From Oscarella lobularis (lineage: Eukaryota; Porifera; Homoscleromorpha; Homosclerophorida; Oscarellidae), in the NCBI RefSeq assembly GCF_947507565.1, contig NC_089185.1, forward strand, positions 2,666,001 through 2,730,000: a stretch of DNA of 64,000 nucleotides. The letters are read 5' to 3'. How positions within the stretch are numbered: the stretch's first letter is position 1; every line of letters begins with the position of its first letter. A model generated the notes under the pieces. It ran no database searches. It worked only from the letters and a program-made list of their open reading frames with translations, and was not told the origin of the DNA. A program made the position numbers and the translations under genes. This document shows, piece after piece, positions 42,372-53,442 of the stretch.

Positions 42372-45300
42372 CTAAGTCTCTTTCTCAAGTCTCACCTCGA
42401 TGAAATCGATGATGTACTGCTCGCCCTTATTGTGACGATAAATGTCCAAGAAAATTCCCTTTGCTGGTTTCAAGGTGAATGCATAATTGTGCGTGGATAT
42501 CACGTTCACGCCAGAGACTGTTTTCCCTAACGCTTTGCGGTGATCGCCAAAGTTCACTTGCACTGTGTGCGTTGGTGAAAACTTTTTTGGCCCTTGACTC
42601 TTGAGGTGAGTGCACCCCGAGTTATGATGCACGAATGTTTGTCCATTCGGTCCCGCGCACGGCCACATCACGTCGTTCGACTTCCTGTTTGCTTCGTCGA
42701 GAATCAAGTAACCTACAGCGCTGACTCCGTCTGACACGGTGACGTAAAGGTCCATATCAGTGGTGACTGACACGGGATTTCGATGAGCGACTGTTGCTGT
42801 GACAATGTATCGAGCTGAGTTGTCGAGCACATTAGGCTCCGCTAATGTTATTCTCATCAGTCGATTAAAGTCCGTTTGGCCGGCGTCGAACGAAATTGAC
42901 GTGGCACCTGAACGAAGCGGTTCGTACAGGCGAACTCTATCGCCCTTTCTTTTGTAAATGACGTCATCGTGAGTTATCATCATGTAGCAGACTGATCCTG
43001 AGCACTCATTGGGATCTACGCAAACACGAACATATCCTGTCGCGACACAAGAGACGAGCTGAAAATCTTTCTTACTGCACACTCGACCATTTCCAGCGTA
43101 ACCGTCTTTGCAACGGCACGAGAACGAACCGTCTTCGTTAGTACAGACAGCGTCATTCGAACACCCGTGGCTACCCGTTTCACATTCATCTATATCTGAG
43201 GAAGACGGTTACTCGATACCATTATGTAGAGATATACATGTATGTGTAACTAACCTTTCTTGCAAACGTCGCATGTACCAGACATATTATAGCAGTAACC
43301 GTCGTACGGCAGCCAGTCCTCATCACATACATCTACACAAAGACGTGCCGCTTTCAAATTAAACGCTCCGTCATCGAATGAATACGGTAAATCATCTCAC
43401 ATGGTAGAACAACGTAATTCACCGAGAGAGGATCGTATCCGCTAATTCGCACTTGAATCTCTTTTGCGCAAACGCGAAATTCGGTCAAAGCGATTTCCTA
43501 ACGTGGAAAAAAATTTCCCCAACACCTTGAAACATAGTGTACTTTTCTATTTACTTCAATCCAGGATGCAATATTGCTGTAAAGAAACAATTCGTTTCCT
43601 TTATCGCTGTGTCTTGGAGTCACGAGAACCGAAGGAACTTGAGAAAAATTCCGACTGAATTTCACACTCTGAAGAAGATCGCCAAAGTTGACAGACGTCA
43701 ACTAAAATCGCGATCTGTTTTCCTACCTTGCAAAACGCGTAGTTGTTGTCTCGAGATGGCGTCAGATCTTCTCCAGCTAATATTACCGAACCAAAATCGG
43801 AAAAGACCGCTCGAGAAACGCTAGGCCCCTGAGACGGCAGAGCTAGCCAATTCTGCAACAAATGCACACAGTTATCGCAATTTCGCGTATCCGATCTCTT
43901 ACAATCGAAACGTTCTCGTGCGCTCCGTCAAAATTCTGCAACTCTCTTACACACAACGAAAACGATTGCGTTCCGACGTCGTTGGCCCACAGTGTAGCGG
44001 CGTCGCGTCTCACACCCGGAACCGAGTGACGTAACGTCGCAAGAACATTCGGCGGCGAGGCAAACGTCATCGCAAGATTGACTTGCGTGCACGTGGTTCC
44101 AGTCAGCCACGTTGCCATATCGACGACGCCACCGACTGCGCCGTCTGGAGCTCCTTGGTAGACGAGCCAAGTGAACGACACTTGGTCTGTCGTGTGGCGT
44201 TCGCCTCGACCGGCGATGTACACGCACACGGTCAGGTTGTCCAACGTCAAATTGTCGATCCACAGCGTTGGGACGTCGTGAACGAACGTTGAGTTGGTAG
44301 CAGTGTGAAAGTTTGGGGTAGCCAATGCCTGCATTCGCTTGTGGGGATAGAAGAGATTTGAATTGATGTCGACTGTTTGGCAGGCGTATGACGTCGTCGT
44401 AACGCGAGAAGGCGCAATTCGCGCGTTTCCGCGTTCAAAAGGAAAGACTAAAACATGCGCATATAAAGAAAAACAATTGATTTCGGCTGCTCATACCGTT
44501 GCAGGGTCCTCGGTGATAAATGCCGATGTCTGTACGACGAGCGTGGAAAACGAATCGATGATATTCGCACTCGTTGTTATAAGAGCGGCCGTCCGTAGCG
44601 CAAAGCGCTGCGACAATCTCGCCGTCGCACGACGGCGCAACGCACTCGTACGAGCGCGGACCCGTGGCGGCACAAACGCCGTAAAACGCGCACGTAACTC
44701 CGATGCACGGGTCAATAGCTGGAAGAATAAACTTAGACACTCAGTATCGCCTGCATGATACCCACTTCCTATTGCCGTCCACGTGACTAAGACATTAGCA
44801 GGTGGCAATGCCTTTACGCACACGTCGACGCTAAAGTTATTGGCAGACTGATGGAAACAGAGCAAACATAATTATCATCATCGATTTTTTACTTTATGTA
44901 ATTATTAATTAATAACGATCGACCTCAGTCCAAGCGACGACGGCTACGTCCGGAGCGGAGCCTGCGCCGCTTGGAACAGTAGGCGACACGAGAATTGTTG
45001 GCCTGGTGTCGCCATAGTACTTCCTTTGGAACCGTACGGTCTGTTTGGTTGAAGTATCGTTAAATTGGCGGACTTATAAGGTATTGTCATGCTTACTTTG
45101 CAAACCGAGTGCCCATTCGCGAAATCGAGGTGCTTCTTCGAGAAAACCAGATGACCTGTATCGGCACCCTTGACGAGATCTTGGAGCCCTCCGCTCCCGT
45201 TGATCAGTAGAATGTTCTTTGAGAGAAAAATAAGTGGTAAGCTGCGTAAATGATAACGCGGCCCTACCGTTTGGTATCCGGTGTGAAGACCACTGAAGAT

Positions 45301-46013
45301 CTGCGCTTCCTTGTAACAAACGCGAGATTCGTTCGTTTTCTCTATCCACAGGAAGGCGCCGTCTGCGCCTACGCTTTCCGGTTTCGAACGCACGGCCGTT
45401 GCCAGCATGTACGTCACATTCATACCAGACTGCATAAGAAAAAAAAACAATGATTAAAATTACTTTATTCAAAATGATTAGGAGCTGCATCTACCCTTTG
45501 TGTGCGACGACAAAGCTTCTGCGTTGTAAAATTCGAAAAGTCTACAACCGCATCTTCAATCAGACGCGACGAATTGTCGTGGAAAGATTGGCCTTCAGAG
45601 ACGTAGGCGAACCATTCGACGCTGAGCGAAAGTGACCCGCAGAAACCGCTTGCACCGGCGCACGCATAAAAACCGCGCCAAGTCACTCCTCGAATCCACG
45701 TCGATAGAACGATTCGATTTGGAGCGCGATCGCGAAAGCCGATGCCAGACTGCACGTGAACGCTCTCGGACGGCTTGAGACTTCGAAAGGGCGGATGAAA
45801 AGCGACGTGTACACACGAGTGACGACAAGCCGAAGCGAGAACATCAAAGTTTCTGTGACCGTAGATGGCAGAATGCATGTGGCCTGATAACGTTGTCATA
45901 TTATCTGTTAGATTGTTGCTCCTATGTATAAGTGCTATATATTAGATTGTTTTACCAGAGCTCTCTGTAGATGAAAGAGCGATAAGAATTGAAAGAAAAA
46001 GGAGTTGAAGCAT
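42372..46013 (-). CDS. Chimeric lectin, copy 3: lectin front fused to collagen-family globular domain, 14 exons
   Basis: Exons: 45956-46013, 45495-45904, 45268-45429, 45097-45216, 44924-45040, 44766-44847, 44497-44718, 43903-44447, 43727-43852, 43555-43668, 43401-43497, 43255-43332, 43076-43195, 42372-43015. Phases agree and give 964 aa. The signal peptide, six H-type modules and Kazal domain are as in copy 2. The first C-type lectin exon is cut from 375 to 78 bp in frame. EGF1 is intact. The last exon keeps only PNEC of EGF2, then GSVC, and runs straight into YMMITHDDV...IDFIEVRLEKET, the complete globular domain of the MKHH collagen-like genes. The second C-type lectin domain is gone. The open frame and splice sites suggest a working new gene; expression is unknown. 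Confidence 0.85.
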
Positions 46014-47068
46014 GGTGCAGGCACTGGTCGGACGGACTGTCTGCTCCAAACTGAATCAGCGCGTTTTATAATGAATAACGTAGAGATTAGATCTGCACCA
46101 GAAAGCGAGTCACTGACCCCACGTTCCTTTTCCGTTTGAACTGTCACACGCGCGGTTGTATAACGCCGGATCAAGCATTGTTGCTATGGACGTAAGCAAT
46201 ACCGCAGCTATACGCTATACGCTATATGATTGAGGCAAATCAGATATCCATGCATGCAAGCACGCATGGCTATTGGGTTTGGTCAGCGATTTTCATAAGG
46301 CGGATGGATAGTAACGCGCAAACGCGAGTGACGACAAGTTAATTCCGATATTAGTAACACGCGCGAGAGAGTCTGGGGACCATGCAGGCGCCGGTTGCAC
46401 GCATTGTCTGCTCCTCCACTGAATCGAAGTCACGGCGTTTTATAGATGAATAGGTTTCCGGACGCGGAGAGATTTGTACGAGGACGCGCGTCACCGACCG
46501 CGAGCGCGTTCGTTTCCCGCGCAAACCGGATCAAGCATCCTTGCTATTGTCGTATCAAACCATTGCTATTGGGTTTGGTCGGGAATTTCAAAATTTTTGA
46601 AATAGGCGGACAGATATAGTAACGTGCAAACGCGCGTAGCGACAAATCAATCTCGGAACTTCATGCATGCAAAGTTATTGTGGACCATGTTGTGATCATA
46701 TGATAAGGCGGAGAGAGAGAGATAACAATTGAAAAGAAAAAAGGAGTTGGAACATATGTTGAATAAATTTCCGCACGTAATCTGTTCCAGGAAGTGATTC
46801 ACTGACCCTCTCGTTCCATAGCAAGGATGCTTGATCCGGATTTAGACAGTCTTGAGCCGTTCATTGTCGTTGCTACCGTACCGGCCCGTTCTTCCTTTTT
46901 CCGTGTACACTGTCGCACGGTCCGGATCCAGGAGCCGTTGGCGAAACGGCAGAATCGCTTCATGGACGGCGGCAAATCCTCAAATTGCAAAGCAAAAGAA
47001 AAAGTGCGATACGCACGTTGATATCAACCAGTCGTCTGCAAGAAAGACTTGCGTTTTTCTCGCGAACG
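46014..47068. promoter_or_regulatory. Bidirectional promoter region, lectin copy 3 and MDC1
   Basis: About 1.05 kb between two divergent start codons, duplicated at 40789-41828 and partly at 35940-36005. No gene is seen. Confidence 0.55.
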
Positions 47069-50000
47069 ATGTCAATAGCGAGTCCAACTCCGGTGGTCAG
47101 CGGCGACTCGACTGACGACGAGCTAGGAGAAACAACTAGAAAGCCGGTAGAGCGAAAAGAACACCTTTCGCGTGGCGCGCGCGCGACGACGATACTCTAG
47201 ATTGGCCATTTCAAAGTCCTAAAGCAGGCGGGAGTAGCAGAAGAAGTCTATCCAATATACGAAGGTAAAAAACCCTATCCTGATCCTAATATCTCTACAT
47301 TTCACATTTTTCTCTCTACTAGGAGAGACTCTCATAGGAAGAGACGCGTCGTGCCACATACGTCTTCCTATAAGAGTACATAGTTTTTGCTATAGTGTAG
47401 ATATGACTAGAGAAACGTTTAGGGTTTGTCTCGAAAGCACGCTTGCATCGAAGCTGCAGTCGACGTGGCAATGATATATGACATGGGTAGCAGAAATGGG
47501 ACGTACAGAGGCCAGGTACTAGAGAAACGTGTAACTCTAGCTTATTACTCTTGAGATACTTTCCCCCCTTTAGCTCTCTCTCAAACGTGGTTGTCGATAT
47601 GAGCTGACCAATGAGAGCTCGATACGATTGTCACGTGTCGAGTGTATGTATTTTGTGGGTGGCCCTGGGACTTCCGCTTCTTCGACTACGCCTGCTTCGG
47701 ATACGGAATCGGAGGGCAATTCTGAGCCAATTCTATCGATGCAGAGAGGAACGACGTCAGAGAAAATGGATACCGGTGATGGGGGTGTGGAAAAGACCGA
47801 AGAGACTTTGCACGGATTTGCCGATCATCTCATCGATGAATCGGATGAGGATATTCCCGTGAGACGAACGGTGAATGTCGAAGCAGCTCCCCTTCAGAAG
47901 GTGGAGGAGAAGAGTTCGCTAGCTGGTACATTAATGCTAGATGCAAGCAAGACTCTCGTTCTTGACAGCGACGACGACGACGACGATGATGAAAATCGGC
48001 GAAAGACAAATGAGGAAACGAGGGCCTCTTCCTCGACTTTAGAAGCAAGCAAGACTCTTGTTCTTGAGAGCGATGACGATGACGATAGTCGGCGAAAGCC
48101 AACTGAGAAAACGAGGGACACTTCTTTGACTCTAGAAGCATGCAAGACTCTTATTCTCGACAGCGATGACGACAACGATGATGGTCGGAAGACGACAAAG
48201 GATAGTTCATTGGACGGAGCTTCTATCCAATATCAGGCTAAAGAGGAATCAAACAAGCCGTCTTCCAAAAGTGATAGCGGTGATGATGATCTTAATGAAG
48301 CTGGATCGTCTATACTTGACGCGTTTCTAAGTGAAAGCGGTAGAAAAGGAATGGTGACGGATGCCGGTAACGATTCCGTAGCCGAGACGCAAGCCTATCG
48401 CTACGAGAGTGACCCTGATGAGAAAGAGGAGATCAATGAAGGTGCATCCATAGTTTCTTTATGTGTCACGTTTTTTTTTATCTAGTTTCTTCTCTAGATG
48501 CTGATAATTTGACTCAAGCGTACGCCGTGCCTACGACGACTGAAGACGCCGCTGATAATGCGCAGACTTTGGCTTATGGGATACCCTCGCCTCAGGAGGC
48601 ATCACCTGTAATTGTGGAAACATCTTCTGATGGCGATAGAAATAAGGAAAAGAAGCAAGAAGACGACGACGAGCCGCGTGCAGAGGAGATGGAGGTTACG
48701 CGTGAAAGTCCTCCACAGGACGTCGCTAGTATGTAATTTTATGAAATTTCGAGCTCGACACCCCAGAGTCCTTTTCCTCTTTAGCTTCTCGGCCACCTAG
48801 TGATGACGACAGTCCGCCAGTTGTAGCCACAGGTAGAAGAAAAACTGTTCGTTTTGCTGAAGGTATTCTTTCGTCGCTCAACATGTCTCGTCGTTGAAAT
48901 TTTCTTCTAGAGAGTGAAGAGCCCAGTTTGCCGAGAGATGACGACAACGAAGATACTTCCTCGACGAATGGAGCAAATCATAGACAAACAAACGGTCGAG
49001 GACGTAGAGGTACGCATCGTCGACGTTATGCATAATTCAAACGTTGGCAAAATCAATCCTAGGTAGAGGCAGGGGAAAAAGAGGGCGTCCATCAACGAAG
49101 AAAGACTCGCAGGTTAGTTGAAAGGTGGGTGGGGGGAAAAAACTTTCGAATGGACACTGTTCATTAACAGGAGAGCACTTCTCAAGCGTCCAAGTCGTCT
49201 AGAGGACGCGGAAAGGGACAAAAGCGTGGCCCACTCGCAGAAGACGAAAACGACTCAGCAGTTAGTGACTCAATCTATATATACATATAATCATGATAAG
49301 CAAATTTGTTATAGGTGGTTGAAGCACCATCGTCAAAACGACGACGAGCTTCAAAGCCGTCAGCCGCCGCTACGACAGGTAAAAAAATTCTATGTATTAA
49401 TCTTGGCAGTTTAGTTATTTATTCTTTAGCTTCTTTGCCGTCTCCAGACGTTCCTAAAGTCATGTTCACTGGTTTACGTAGTACAGCTGCGGAAAGGGTA
49501 AAAGTAATAATAGCTGCATGAACGTTCTCTGTATGTCTTTGTTTAGATTGTACGGAATCTGGGAGGGAAATTAGTCGATTCCGTCTTTGAGTGTACTTAT
49601 CTCATAGCGGATAAGGTAAATAGGATGAATTTATATGTCTTATACCACGTGACTTGCTGTCAGGTTATGAAAACCATCAAATTTTTGTGCGTCGTTGCTC
49701 GAGGGAAAATGATCGTGTCCAGCAAATGGCTCGACGCGTGCAAACGTGCAGGAAGTTTCATTGGTATGATATTGGCTTCATCGACGAAATGATTCATTGT
49801 CTGATTAGACGCGTCTCCCTATATCCTGTGCGACGCTGCAAGCGAAAGAGAGCACTCGTTTCAGCTGCGCAGGTGCTCTTAGAAACCTGCGATTTAATTA
49901 ATAAATAGGAATTTTATGTAGATCGATAGAAAAGGCATCGAGTAAGGCACTGCTAAATGGATATAAAATCCACGTCACTCCGAACGTTAAGCCGCCTCCC

Positions 50001-50268
50001 TCAGCCGTTAAAGGTACACGTTAATTTATGCAACATATAATTATATAATTAATTTTTCCAAGATGTTATTGAATGCTCCGGTGGCATGTTCTTGCTGGCA
50101 ATGCCTACTGAAGCAGGAGAAAACACGGTCATTGTGTCTTGTGACGAAGACGCGCGTTTGTGCGCGCGCGCGGCAAGAGCTGGAATTCCCATCTATCGTA
50201 AGGACTTTCTCGTCGATGGAGTGCTAAAGCAGGAGCTTCTCGTGGGCGCCAAACTAGACGTTAACTAA
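47069..50268 (+). CDS. MDC1: MDC1-like DNA damage checkpoint mediator, 17 exons
   Basis: Exons: 47069-47146, 47201-47264, 47323-47375, 47423-47515, 47574-48441, 48498-48728, 48785-48862, 48911-49009, 49063-49112, 49171-49260, 49315-49378, 49430-49497, 49547-49615, 49664-49763, 49809-49872, 49922-50013, 50063-50268; 788 aa. The N-terminal FHA domain has GRDASCHIRL, SRKHA and GSRNGTYRG. The middle is acidic and holds three repeats around TLVLDSDDD plus TQAY motifs (ATM-type TQ). AT-hook-like GRGRGKRGRP basic segments follow. The C-terminal tandem BRCT pair has KVMFTGL, MKTIKFL, a conserved Trp (SKWLDA), and a second BRCT ending FLVDGVLKQE, as in vertebrate MDC1, which binds phospho-H2AX. The Thr and Lys used for phosphate binding in human MDC1 appear conserved. 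It is a nuclear protein recruiting repair factors to breaks, by family knowledge. Confidence 0.88.
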
Positions 50269-50456
50269 GTAAGCTTTTCGACTTTTGATTAGTTTTAGTC
50301 ACCTGTTCCTGCAATAAGAAATTATGGAGTAGTGCGCGTTCGCTCTAGCAATCAAAAAGACCGGCTTTATGGCTAAGTGACCGATGGCAATGACGTAAGG
50401 GCGCCGTGTAAAAAATTAAAAAAAACGATCAGCAACAGAAACAGCGAGTGAAACAT
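50269..50456. other. Intergenic, convergent MDC1 and monooxygenase 3' ends
   Basis: Short spacer, repeated nearly unchanged at 53256-53442. Confidence 0.6.
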
Positions 50457-52283
50457 CTAGCAAAGACGTTTGATTACCGTTGCTAGTAGCAAGAGCAGTA
50501 AAAACGCGTATTCGACTCTTCCTGCTGCACTAGTAGGGGCGATTGTATTAGTAGTACATTGCGGTCTGACGGGCGTGGGCGTGGGCTCCGCTGGCACAGT
50601 GGGAACGGTGACTATTTGATCTGGAATGATCTTGTAGCTTTCGACGCCTCTGCATCTGACGGTCTGCTTCTTCGAACGAAGATAATCGAAATAGGCGGCG
50701 TCAGCACCGGGTTTGGAGAAATTGAGAGCAGCGACTGCTTCCTGGAGAGCATATTCATCATTTCCGTAATAGCTACCCCAACCTTGGCCCTCTGCTTTCT
50801 CAGTTAGAGCGGCTAAAGAATCTGGCAAGATCTCGCTTAGACAGTACTGCAAAGAAATCGCCGGATACACAATCATGAAAGCGAGGCACATTTCCTGTGT
50901 TGTACTAAAACCCCCCACGGTCGTCGTCGTCCGTTTCGATGTATCGTAATCGCATTCAGTTTGAAGCGAGTCACCAGGCAGAATCGTGACGTTCTTCAGG
51001 GGAAGTATGTAATTCTGATAGTTGAAGTCATATTGATTGTTCTGAACGATGTATCCTAAATCTCGGCCATTGCGAAATTGTCTGAGCCGAATGGCAGCTC
51101 CAGCGGTGTGAGAGTGCAGAAACACGGAGAAAACCGTCACACCTCCAGAAGGAATTCCGGCTTTGGTGCACTGCGATGAGCAGTATGGTTTCACTGTAGC
51201 CTTTGGCAATCCGGGAGGTATGAATAAGGTATCGCCTGGTACAATGTGACCGACTTCAAGAATAGATCCAAGATTTTGGGGTTTCTTTGTCGTATAGTAG
51301 AATTTCATTCCGGACGAGTCGACATAATCTGACCTCATTTTCTCATTGTTGTAGTGCAATCCGATCATAACGTATTGAACGCCGTCCTTTCCACTGAACG
51401 GAATGCCGACGTCGTCCGGAAAACGCACCTCCTCGCCACCGACTGCCCACCCTCCAATGACACTGAAGCCCCAGCACGGCATAACTTTATCGTTGAGTTC
51501 GTTGCATGGGCCATCTTCGTGGAGATAGTTCGCAGCGCTGTCGCATCGATAGACATCCATGTGATGAACGATTTCTTTGTTATCGATAACGGGACCGAAT
51601 CCTATCAGGTAGCCTCCTTCTGGCACAACAGGCAATTTCATCGTTTTGCACCAGTACGTTGTATCAGCGGACGGAACTTTAATATTGTCTGTTATCACAT
51701 CGAAGGTCGGAGTGCCACTCGGAAACGGTTTCACAATAAGTCCATTTAGCAAATTGACACTCTTGCTACCCATTTTCTGATGCTGCATCAGGCCATTAAT
51801 AGTATCAGGGTCTTTAGGATGATACGCCCAGATGACGTTCGAAGTGCCAGGGCTAATGTCCGTGTCATTGGGCTCACAAGCACGAATTTTTCGTCTGAAC
51901 TCGATCACGGTCGTCGTATCGTCTTCTGACGCCGCAAGCAGCTCGACGTTCTGCTTGGGATCGAGCGGCGGGAGAAATCTGCCCAACGAATGGCGATCCT
52001 GCAGAGTAGCTTTGCCGTCTTTTACCCAACCGGTGACGATGTCTGAATCTGGCATTTGGCCGTTGGGCGATAGGCCAAATCCGACCCATCCCGTCGTTTT
52101 TGCTTCGATGCCGACGTCGATCGTGCCTAAGGCGTGGTCGATCGTCCAATGAAGCCAGAAAGTGTTGTCGCCATCCAAATTGACGCTGAAATCGTACTTT
52201 TGACTAAGAGATGCAGACGTGCTTGCTAAGGCAATGCAAGTAAAGAGTAAAAAGACAATTCTCATGGCTTTTGAAGGTTCCAA
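50457..52283 (-). CDS. DBH/MOXD-like copper monooxygenase, intronless copy 1
   Basis: 608 aa in a single exon. It has an N-terminal signal peptide (MRIVFLLFTCIALASTSA), then a DOMON domain at about 28-180 (NTFWLHWTID, GWVGFGLSPNG). The two Cu type II ascorbate-dependent monooxygenase domains follow. Copper ligand motifs are visible: HHM (near residue 240), HYNN, the HSH pair in FLHSHTAG, and a Met in TTQEMC. Thr-Pro-rich sequence and a hydrophobic tail (AFLLLLLLATVIKRLC) suggest a GPI anchor or membrane tether. The family hydroxylates small amines or other substrates at the cell surface or in secretory vesicles; the substrate is unknown here. Confidence 0.9.
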   Translation of the reverse strand: MEPSKAMRIVFLLFTCIALASTSASLSQKYDFSVNLDGDNTFWLHWTIDHALGTIDVGIEAKTTGWVGFGLSPNGQMPDSDIVTGWVKDGKATLQDRHSLGRFLPPLDPKQNVELLAASEDDTTTVIEFRRKIRACEPNDTDISPGTSNVIWAYHPKDPDTINGLMQHQKMGSKSVNLLNGLIVKPFPSGTPTFDVITDNIKVPSADTTYWCKTMKLPVVPEGGYLIGFGPVIDNKEIVHHMDVYRCDSAANYLHEDGPCNELNDKVMPCWGFSVIGGWAVGGEEVRFPDDVGIPFSGKDGVQYVMIGLHYNNEKMRSDYVDSSGMKFYYTTKKPQNLGSILEVGHIVPGDTLFIPPGLPKATVKPYCSSQCTKAGIPSGGVTVFSVFLHSHTAGAAIRLRQFRNGRDLGYIVQNNQYDFNYQNYILPLKNVTILPGDSLQTECDYDTSKRTTTTVGGFSTTQEMCLAFMIVYPAISLQYCLSEILPDSLAALTEKAEGQGWGSYYGNDEYALQEAVAALNFSKPGADAAYFDYLRSKKQTVRCRGVESYKIIPDQIVTVPTVPAEPTPTPVRPQCTTNTIAPTSAAGRVEYAFLLLLLLATVIKRLC

Positions 52284-53442
52284 GCAGGAACGGCGACTCT
52301 GACTCGTGGGCGTGATGACGCACTGTCACGTGACTACGTAAAAACGCTTTTCGCAAAGGCGATCACTACGCGCCGTGCAGAAGGTTTTTGAGTTTCTGGG
52401 CAAAAGGTACGTGTTTCGAAGTTGAACCTCTGCTATTGGTGCGGTCGCTCGCGAGCCACGAATCCTTTTTTGCCTGCTTCGTTTTTCGTATAGGGGTCGC
52501 AGCGGCTGACAAAAGCCCCTGAGATGGCACCGAGCCGCAAGGAAATCGTCTGAAGCCAGTGAAGGAGAAGGGGGCCCAGTGGGGGCTTCATGCAGAGGGG
52601 ACCCTCCTTCCACGGATACTGTAGGCACGCAGCATTTGCCAAGTCGCGATATAGTAAGTTATTGTCCACTTTCACGAGTTTTCCAACCTAAATCTTTCCT
52701 GATTAATCACGGTTGCCGCTTTTCAATTCCATGCCAGTATATAGTCAGATTATGATAGCAATACAGAAATCCTCTTCCTCTTCAGCAGAGCGAACTCGGA
52801 TCGACGTTTCCATGAGAAGGTGCAGGAAGTCATGCATCAACGTATCCGAAGCGAAGAAGCACAACAAAAGTGCTTCAATCTAGCTGGGAGAAAATTCAAT
52901 CATTTTTACCAGTCAAAGTCGATGACATAGGAGAGCAGATCCGCTGGTAGTTCCATCTTGTCGATGGAGTCCACAAGCTTCGTAGAGGCCAAACTAAGAA
53001 CCAACTGGGCACAAAGTTTGGCTCTATCAAACGTCTCTTTAGTCACGTTTTCCAAGAAATTATAGAGTAGGTGCATTTGCACTAGCAACGATTCATTCTT
53101 TATTTGTTTCATTGCACACATTTGAAAACATCATCAAGAGAAGCGGGCGCATGAAAATATTTAGCCAGCACATTAGTCTGTCGCCTCAAGAGCAGCACGT
53201 CACAAACATTTAGCTAAAGGCTCGTTGATGGAATGCTAAAGCAGGCTAGACGTTAACTAAGTAAGCTTTTCGACTTTTGATTAGTTTTAGTCACGTGTTC
53301 CTGCAATATATGGGGTAGGGCGCGTTTGCTCTAGCAATCAAAAGACCGGCTTTATTGCTAAGTGACCGATGGCAATGACGTAAGGGCGCCGTGTAAAAAA
53401 TTAAAAAAAAACGATCAGCAACAAAAACAGCAAGTGAAACAT
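52284..53442. other. Intergenic with relics
   Basis: The 5' flank of copy 1 is duplicated at 55261-55640. A degraded SAE-EEDFCIAII-like stretch near 52740-52830 matches 55740-55830 and resembles ICSVEAEED of the TRANK1-like gene. A 71-codon - strand frame (52906-53121, MCAMKQIKNES...) is unrecognised; it could be a relic exon. At 53218-53268 is a scrap of the MDC1 last exon. Confidence 0.5.
53218..53268 (+). pseudogene. MDC1: Scrap of MDC1 last exon
   Basis: It matches about 50211-50280 with an internal deletion (LVDGMLKQ-like, then the shared 3' flank TAAGTAAGCTTTTCGAC). It marks the breakpoint of the monooxygenase duplication. Confidence 0.75.

Noticed and set aside
41808-42530. 240-codon + strand frame
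   Set aside because: It crosses MDC1 relic introns and runs antisense through the captured 3' flank and last exon of lectin copy 3.
47830-48175. - strand Ser-rich frames
   Set aside because: Antisense shadows of the Asp-rich MDC1 exon.
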